The translations under genes were made by a program, and so were the position numbers. Shown in pieces: positions 5,001 through 8,772 of a DNA stretch of 8,772 nt. Source of the stretch: an uncultured Anaerolineaceae bacterium (lineage in GTDB: Bacteria; Chloroflexota; Anaerolineae; Anaerolineales; Anaerolineaceae). The notes beneath the pieces are model-generated. The model worked only from the letters and a program-made list of their open reading frames with translations. It did no database searches and was not told where the DNA came from. The stretch spans positions 1 to 8,772 of the forward strand of contig CALDSL010000412.1 of the NCBI GenBank assembly GCA_937920255.1, written 5' to 3'. Position 1 is the first letter of the stretch; the number at the start of each line of letters is the position of its first letter.

Positions 5001-7309
5001 GCAATTTCCAGACTGCCGAAGGAGACGTCGTCGGAACCTGGCACCAGCCTGTCGATCCGCTGCTTGGCCGGGCGGGCAATTACGGCGGAGAACTTGAAAG
5101 CGTGCCGCTGCTGGCCGGCAGCCCGGCGGTAGACAGCGCCAACCCGGACTTCTGCCCGGCCGCCGACCTACGCGGAGAGCCGCGCCCGGCCGGCGCCGGG
5201 TGCGACATGGGCGCGTTCGAGGGCAGCCTGGGCGATGCGCCCATTCCCGATATTCTAACGTTCACCGCCGCTGGCACCGACAACCTGCCGCATAATCTGC
5301 TGTGCCAGACGCCCACCACAGACTGCACCGGCGGCGACAATCCGCAGGCCGATGCGGTTCATGCCCACATCATCAATATCTACCAGATGTATGCCGATCT
5401 TCACGGCCGGCGCAGCATGGACGATGCCGGCATGGCGGTCATCTCCACCGTCGAATCCGCTGCGGCGCAGGATAACGCCTTCTGGAACGGTTTACAGCTC
5501 GCCTTTGGGCCTGATTTCCTCGCCGATGACGTCATCGCGCACGAATATACCCACGGCGTCACGCAGTACAGCTCGAATTTGCTCAATTTCTACCAGTCCG
5601 GGGCCATCGCCGAATCGCTCTCTGACGTGTGGGGGGAGTATTACGACCAAACCAACGGCATGGGCAATGACACGCCCGAGGTCAAATGGCTGGCGGGAGA
5701 AGACCTGCCCATCGGCGCCGTCCGCTCGATGAGCAATCCACCCCAGTTCGGCCAACCCGACAGCATGAGCAGCAAGTACTATTCGAAAGACCTGTACGAC
5801 AATGGTTCGATACACGCCAACAGTGGGGTCAACAACAAAGCCGTGTACCTGATGGTGGATGGTGGAACGTTCAACAAACTGACTGTCGCGCCCATCGGCT
5901 GGTCCAAGACCCTGGCGGTGTACTATTACGCCCAAACGCGCCTGCTCACCAGCGGCGCAGGATATGACGATCTGTATACTGCCGTCAACCAGAGCTGCGC
6001 CATGCTGACCGGCAGCGACGCGGGGATTACCGCACAAGACTGTGGACAGGTGCGCAAGGCGCTCGACGCGGTCAGGATGAGCCAGTCGCATATCAAGGGC
6101 TTCAACCCCAGCGCCAGTTACTGCCCCTCCTCAACCGACCGGTCGCTGGTGAACCTGTTTTACGACGGTTTTGAAGACGGCGCGGACCAGTGGAGCTTTG
6201 GCCCCAGCTATGCCAAGGTACAGCAATGGAGCATTGCTCCCGGCGCCACCCGTTTCCAATACGCGGCCAGTGGAGAGCATGCCATGTATGGGGATGATTC
6301 CATACCGGTTAATGATAACTCGGAAACCTACGTGGAAATGAAAACCGGCATCACCATCCCCCAAAAAGGGAAGACGATGCTGTTCTTCACCCACGCTTTC
6401 GGGTTTGAGTATTTCAAATACCGTGGAAAAACCTATTACATCGACGGCGGCAAATTGCTGTACACGATCGACGATGGCAAAACCTGGAAGGATGCAAAAA
6501 ACCTGTTCAGCGCGGGTAAGAATTACCCCGGAAAACTGTATTACTACGAGTACCAGGGGTGGAACCCCCTGGCTGGATTGTACGCGTTCGGGGGCGACAG
6601 CCACGGCTATGTGGATTCGCGCTATGACTTGACCCGGTTGGCGGGCAAAACCGTTCGCTTCCGGTGGGTCATCGGCATCGATTCCACCAACTATTACCTC
6701 GGCTGGATGGTCGATGATGTAGCCATTTATGCCTGCATTGGCAAGCCGGGCGTGCCGGCGCTCAACGCTCCCGCCAACAACAGCATCAGCACCTCCTACA
6801 CGCCCTTGTTGAACTGGAAAGATGCGTCCAACGCCGTCAGCTATGATGTGCAGGTGGCCCTGGACAAGGCCTTTACCTCCCTGGTGGTGGATCAGGCCGG
6901 CCTGAGCCTTTCACAATACGCGCTGGAAGACCCCCTGCAGCCCAACACGCGCTATTACTGGCGCGCGCGCACGACCAATGCGGCAGGCATCACCAGCAAA
7001 TGGTCGTCGGCGCGCACGCTGCGCACCGCCATGCTCACACCCGTGCTGCAAAGTCCGCTCGATGGCGCGGTCACCGAGGGCAAACGCCCCGTCTTCGAGT
7101 GGGGCGCTACCCCCGGCGCGACATCCTATTCCATTCAGGTCTCGCGCTACGCGAGCTTCAAGAGCAACACCATCAGCGCCACGGCCAAAACCAATACCTA
7201 CACCGCCAGCAAGAACCTGACCTCCGGCACGCTGTACTACTGGCGCGTGCGCGCCAATGGCGGCAACACCAGCGCCTGGTCGCTGCCGGCCAGTTTTACT
7301 GTGCCATAA
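2057..7309 (+). CDS. Giant secreted multidomain M4 (thermolysin-like) metalloprotease with two beta-helix modules
   Basis: 1750 residues. Residues 1-31 are a Sec signal peptide (cleavage after A29-S-A31). About 35-250 is an FTP/PepSY-type protease propeptide with core RYQQQYQGIPVLGGELLL from 120. About 250-295 is a Pro/Glu-rich linker. Two beta-helix-like modules (about 299-600 and 713-1056) each end in an S-P-A-V-D ... G-A-(Y/F)-E signature and flank a Big_1-like Ig domain (about 603-708). The M4 catalytic domain is about 1066-1343: HEYTH at 1162-1166 (zinc His1162 and His1166, catalytic Glu1163), third ligand Glu1186 24 residues on as in thermolysin, Asp1190, and HANSG with His1253 matching thermolysin His231. 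About 1362-1560 is a jelly-roll or MAM-like domain, then two FN3 domains (about 1563-1655, 1659-1750). It should be an extracellular zinc endopeptidase made as a zymogen. No sortase motif or C-terminal anchor is seen. Oddity: the propeptide and catalytic domain lie far apart. Confidence 0.93.
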   Translation: MHKHRWLHRAWNLAFILILIVGLLDVQPASAQTEPPPGKPAPGPDGLTYTYSPETGLLTFVAGSAATPLLDPAQTAGALADVDAGAQVLAQFGAAFGLAHPVEEMRLERVDQHAGGATLRYQQQYQGIPVLGGELLLNRDADGRVLSLNGEVSASLKLRSTRPAISAERARNTAVAGMKAWHGLSASQVQASQPELWVYDPNIFEPGDATPVLTWRMELTPLDAATPARELVLVNAATGRVALHFNQVNTGLPMQEEPQDPAPAQEPPVEERQDPSPTGEPAAENIPDQVLLEDDPPQNAFYVGPDGQDVFGDGTNNDCRAPAMPCRTFWNAIRLAPQSSHIFIQAGIYGERVNIYRYLVLSGGWDAGYSAQDGKSTLISTGPKQTGVTVFNTAFAMRGMVISGFETGLDLKGHNGTFSTEVTDSAIVNNALGVKIDDGTLSLSNSTISQNDTGIFAKALTADVTISYSTIADNHFYGLHNDFYRPGRKIILKNSILARNASSCYIDEGNLVSEGYNVLDASKCGFAYNNPYGNFFPHATDLQGVDPKISPLIDNSYHAILPNSPAVDLVDPLSVCPAHDARYGTRPYGGACDSGAYEYTPAGPAVSLYPYPPANQATQTGVQFLYRPKVIALDGAGSPVGGVAVTFHAPESGASSDFGGQGSSITVVTGEDGVAQTPPVIANQHAGAYAITASLPDGSASLAFQLENGTRNQYVDAANGDDRAGENDCYTASAPCRTPSNAVSHATAQGAILLAAGTYPLANSSDIAVIKLERDMVLSGGWNSDFTGQTGRSTLNSGTNKYGLWVEGKARVFVDRLDFSGNQVGVNMSDGKVDINASNLVHNNTGASVQEFGNLTITNSAITDNKQGVYNAGVLSLTNDNLSNNICYPRNLSGCQGNTGLHNSRTGTALLVNVTMAYNRAFDYYIPEAPLWRYSGGGITNDSGQVRMANSIVAGNLSRYNPDCYGGIISLGHNLIGNGGGCNFQTAEGDVVGTWHQPVDPLLGRAGNYGGELESVPLLAGSPAVDSANPDFCPAADLRGEPRPAGAGCDMGAFEGSLGDAPIPDILTFTAAGTDNLPHNLLCQTPTTDCTGGDNPQADAVHAHIINIYQMYADLHGRRSMDDAGMAVISTVESAAAQDNAFWNGLQLAFGPDFLADDVIAHEYTHGVTQYSSNLLNFYQSGAIAESLSDVWGEYYDQTNGMGNDTPEVKWLAGEDLPIGAVRSMSNPPQFGQPDSMSSKYYSKDLYDNGSIHANSGVNNKAVYLMVDGGTFNKLTVAPIGWSKTLAVYYYAQTRLLTSGAGYDDLYTAVNQSCAMLTGSDAGITAQDCGQVRKALDAVRMSQSHIKGFNPSASYCPSSTDRSLVNLFYDGFEDGADQWSFGPSYAKVQQWSIAPGATRFQYAASGEHAMYGDDSIPVNDNSETYVEMKTGITIPQKGKTMLFFTHAFGFEYFKYRGKTYYIDGGKLLYTIDDGKTWKDAKNLFSAGKNYPGKLYYYEYQGWNPLAGLYAFGGDSHGYVDSRYDLTRLAGKTVRFRWVIGIDSTNYYLGWMVDDVAIYACIGKPGVPALNAPANNSISTSYTPLLNWKDASNAVSYDVQVALDKAFTSLVVDQAGLSLSQYALEDPLQPNTRYYWRARTTNAAGITSKWSSARTLRTAMLTPVLQSPLDGAVTEGKRPVFEWGATPGATSYSIQVSRYASFKSNTISATAKTNTYTASKNLTSGTLYYWRVRANGGNTSAWSLPASFTVP

Positions 7310-7331
7310 GCACGAGCGTAATTTCAACCCG

Positions 7332-7372
7332 GCGCGGCCGCGGCTTCAAACGCCCGGCCGCGCTGTTTGTTT
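7332..7372 (+). terminator. Intrinsic terminator of the protease gene
   Basis: GCGCGGCCG (7332-7340) pairs perfectly with CGGCCGCGC (7355-7363) over 9 bp and is followed at once by the T-rich TGTTTGTTT (7364-7372). It begins 23 nt after the TAA of the protease gene. The T-tract runs into the stop codon of the convergent gene (7371-7373). On the minus strand the same stem is followed by only a weak T-run, so termination is mainly rightward. Confidence 0.75.
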
Positions 7373-8051
7373 ACCACACCCCGGGGATCAGGCGGTAGCG
7401 TACTTTCTGCATGTATTCCGGATAGCCGTTCAAGTCGCGCGCCAGGACCTTCTCCTCATTGAGAATGCGCGCCACGATCACCGGCAAGATGGTCAGCGCC
7501 GGGATCACGGCCCAGTACGAACCCAACACCAGTGGGGAGAAGATGTACAGCAGGATCATGCCCACATACATGGGGTGGCGCACCGCGCCGTACGGTCCGC
7601 TGCTGATCACCGACTGCTCTTTCTCCACCTCGACCACGCGCGAGGCGTACTGGTTCTCGCGGAATACGAGGAAGACTATGGCGTAGCCAGCCAGCACCAC
7701 CAGCGCCGCGGCGATGCTGACCCACGCCGGCACGTTCGACCATCCCAGCCGCACGTCAAAGCCGGGCAGGATGTACGCCGCGAAGAAGGGGATATACGAC
7801 AGCGCGATGATCTTTTTCTGTTGCGTCTCGCGCTCGCGCATGCGCAGCCGCCGCTCCAGCAGGTCTGGCGCGTTGCGCAGCATGTACTGCATCACCAACA
7901 GCATGGGAATGAAGAGGATCGCCATATACAGCCAGCCCTGCCAGTAACGCAGCGTCAGCGCCGGCAGAAAGATGATGGCCGTGATGGCCAGAAATGCCAT
8001 CACGTAGCGCGATATGACCATTTTGGCCAATGTAGATTTGTCTGCGTTCAT
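7371..8051 (-). CDS. ICMT-family (isoprenylcysteine carboxyl methyltransferase-like) integral membrane protein
   Basis: 226 residues, with about five hydrophobic membrane segments (roughly 15-35, 40-57, 82-96, 110-130 and a hairpin 163-195). The family signature is clear: G152-P-Y154 and R158-H-P-M-Y162-x-G164, then a C-terminal part with E199-E200, L203, G209-Y210, Y213 and the ending R220-L-I-P-G-V-W. In the family these regions form the S-adenosylmethionine pocket at the membrane surface. Related proteins methylate prenylcysteine, lipids or other small molecules. Bacteria lack known prenylated CaaX substrates, so the substrate here cannot be named. The start at 8051 has GAGGTGA 4 nt upstream (its GAGG core 6 nt). 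It lies 15 nt downstream of the M29-like gene on the same strand, so the two are probably one transcript. Confidence 0.85.
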   Translation of the reverse strand: MNADKSTLAKMVISRYVMAFLAITAIIFLPALTLRYWQGWLYMAILFIPMLLVMQYMLRNAPDLLERRLRMRERETQQKKIIALSYIPFFAAYILPGFDVRLGWSNVPAWVSIAAALVVLAGYAIVFLVFRENQYASRVVEVEKEQSVISSGPYGAVRHPMYVGMILLYIFSPLVLGSYWAVIPALTILPVIVARILNEEKVLARDLNGYPEYMQKVRYRLIPGVW

Positions 8052-8054
8052 TGC

Positions 8055-8061
8055 TCACCTC
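8055..8061 (-). promoter_or_regulatory. Shine-Dalgarno site of the ICMT-family gene
   Basis: On the minus strand GAGGTGA sits in the 15-nt gap after the stop of the upstream M29-like gene. Its GAGG core is 6 nt before the ATG at 8051, supporting that start and separate translation within one transcript. Confidence 0.65.
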
Positions 8062-8066
8062 TTGAA

Positions 8067-8772
8067 TTACGCCACAAGCTTGCCTTGCGAGACGATCACC
8101 CGGCCGTCGACCTCCAGGGTCGCGCCGGGGTGCACAAAATCTACATTTAATGACGACTCATTCTGCCCGCCCATATAGCGGTTTTCACCGAAAGCAATAA
8201 AAAGACAGCCGTGGATATGCTCGTCCACAATGATATCGCCAACCGGCTGCTTCAGGAAGGGATTTAAGCCAATGCCAACATGGCTTACCCGGCGCGGCTC
8301 GCCGCTGTGGCCGTCGAACATGGCCGCCAACGCTTCCGCCCCGCGCTGCGCATCGATCCGCTCGACGCGTCCGCCGCGGAAATGCAGCGTCACACCCTCC
8401 GCTTCCCCGGCGCGCGGCAGCCACAGGCAGCCGTGGGCGCGTTCTTCCAGCACGGTGGTATAGATCGACCCGGCCGGCAGATTGGAGACAATCGCGCCGC
8501 GCGCGCGGTCGGCTGTGTCGATCACGCCGTCGTCGCTCAGCCAGGGGCGTTCGCCGTGCTCCAGGTGCAGCACGCAGCCCTCGCCGCTGTGGATGGTGAT
8601 TTGCTGGCCGCCGCGCACCGCCGCCAGCACGCGCTCGATCTCGGCTTGCAGCACCTCCGCGCTGGCTTCCAGCGCGGGCAGCAAAATCGCTTCGTACTGC
8701 TCGGCGCTGAGGCCCAACTGCTCCGCGGCGCGCGCGGTGGGGATCACCACCAGCAGGAACGGCAGCCGGCGC
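8067..8772 (-). CDS. M29 aminopeptidase-like protein with an altered metal site, 5' end cut by the window edge
   Basis: 234 C-terminal residues are visible, ending at TAA (8067-8069). The frame stays open to the right edge: upstream of the GTG at 8750 it reads RRLPFLLV, continuous with family-like sequence. M29 enzymes are usually near 370-410 residues, so the N-terminal part lies outside. Family-like segments are NLPAGSIYTT, the GG(R)VE strand, SHVGIGLNPFLKQP, the D-E ... F-I-A-F-G stretch, SSLNVDFV and a closing V-x-V-D-G-R turn. M29 aminopeptidases (AmpS/AmpT type) cleave N-terminal residues using two metals. From memory of that family, four of five ligand positions look changed here: Glu to Ser in AGSIYT, Glu to His in SHVGIG, His to Phe in LFIAFG, His to Asn in LNVDF; only the Asp remains. 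It may be a divergent enzyme or inactive as a peptidase. First gene of a likely two-gene unit. Confidence 0.75.
   Translation of the reverse strand, partial: RRLPFLLVVIPTARAAEQLGLSAEQYEAILLPALEASAEVLQAEIERVLAAVRGGQQITIHSGEGCVLHLEHGERPWLSDDGVIDTADRARGAIVSNLPAGSIYTTVLEERAHGCLWLPRAGEAEGVTLHFRGGRVERIDAQRGAEALAAMFDGHSGEPRRVSHVGIGLNPFLKQPVGDIIVDEHIHGCLFIAFGENRYMGGQNESSLNVDFVHPGATLEVDGRVIVSQGKLVA

Noticed and set aside
5492..6091. 199-codon minus-strand frame opposite the M4 catalytic domain
   Set aside because: It is the antisense of conserved zinc-protease motifs; long antisense frames are expected in GC-rich coding DNA.
7257..8150. 297-codon plus-strand frame opposite the ICMT-family gene
   Set aside because: Its His/Gln/Arg-rich translation is the antisense of a gene with an unmistakable RHPxYxG methyltransferase signature, and it overlaps the end of the protease gene and the terminator.
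8067..8750. GTG at 8750 as the true start of the M29-like gene
   Set aside because: The frame stays open to the window edge and the upstream codons (RRLPFLLV) continue family-like sequence. The remaining 227 residues would be far too short for M29.

Overview
The window looks like chromosomal DNA from a GC-rich, free-living bacterium. The best guess is a Chloroflexota (Anaerolineae-like) lineage. That is inference from style only: a FAS1 lipoprotein with an Ala/Pro/Thr-rich stalk, very large secreted proteins carrying beta-helix modules that end in an S-P-A-V-D ... G-A-(Y/F)-E signature, and M4 metalloproteases with that same accessory domain set. No rRNA, tRNA, insertion sequence, integrase, CRISPR array or phage gene is visible.

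Layout. (1) 1-1373, minus strand: most of a lipoprotein gene with three tandem FAS1 (fasciclin) domains. It is cut by the left edge, and its domain repeats are also visible as about 400-bp DNA repeats. (2) 1374-2056: a divergent intergenic region of 683 bp. An AT-rich island near the FAS1 gene has sigma70-like promoter elements in both directions. The middle is dense in inverted repeats, including a 97-bp element with 22-bp perfect arms. A -10 box and a small dyad lie just before the next gene. (3) 2057-7309, plus strand: a 1750-residue secreted protein that dominates the window. It has a signal peptide, an FTP/PepSY-type protease propeptide, two beta-helix modules separated by an Ig-like domain, a thermolysin-type (M4) catalytic domain, a jelly-roll-like domain and two FN3 domains. 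(4) 7310-7370: a short convergent gap with a good intrinsic terminator for the large gene. (5) 7371-8772, minus strand: a two-gene unit, read right to left. It holds an M29 aminopeptidase-like protein cut by the right edge, then an isoprenylcysteine methyltransferase (ICMT)-family membrane protein.

How the parts may work together. The FAS1 lipoprotein and the giant protease are both exported and diverge from one intergenic region, so a joint cell-surface role (adhesion plus proteolysis or matrix processing) is plausible but unproven. The right-hand pair looks like an unrelated cytoplasmic and membrane unit.

The most unusual points are four. The protease propeptide and catalytic domain are separated by about 760 residues of beta-helix and Ig-like sequence. 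The M29-like protein appears to have lost most of the family's metal ligands. The intergenic region carries a structured 97-bp repeat plus interleaved inverted repeats. A -35 region there appears to be shared by two diverging promoters. I see no convincing wholly new multi-gene system.
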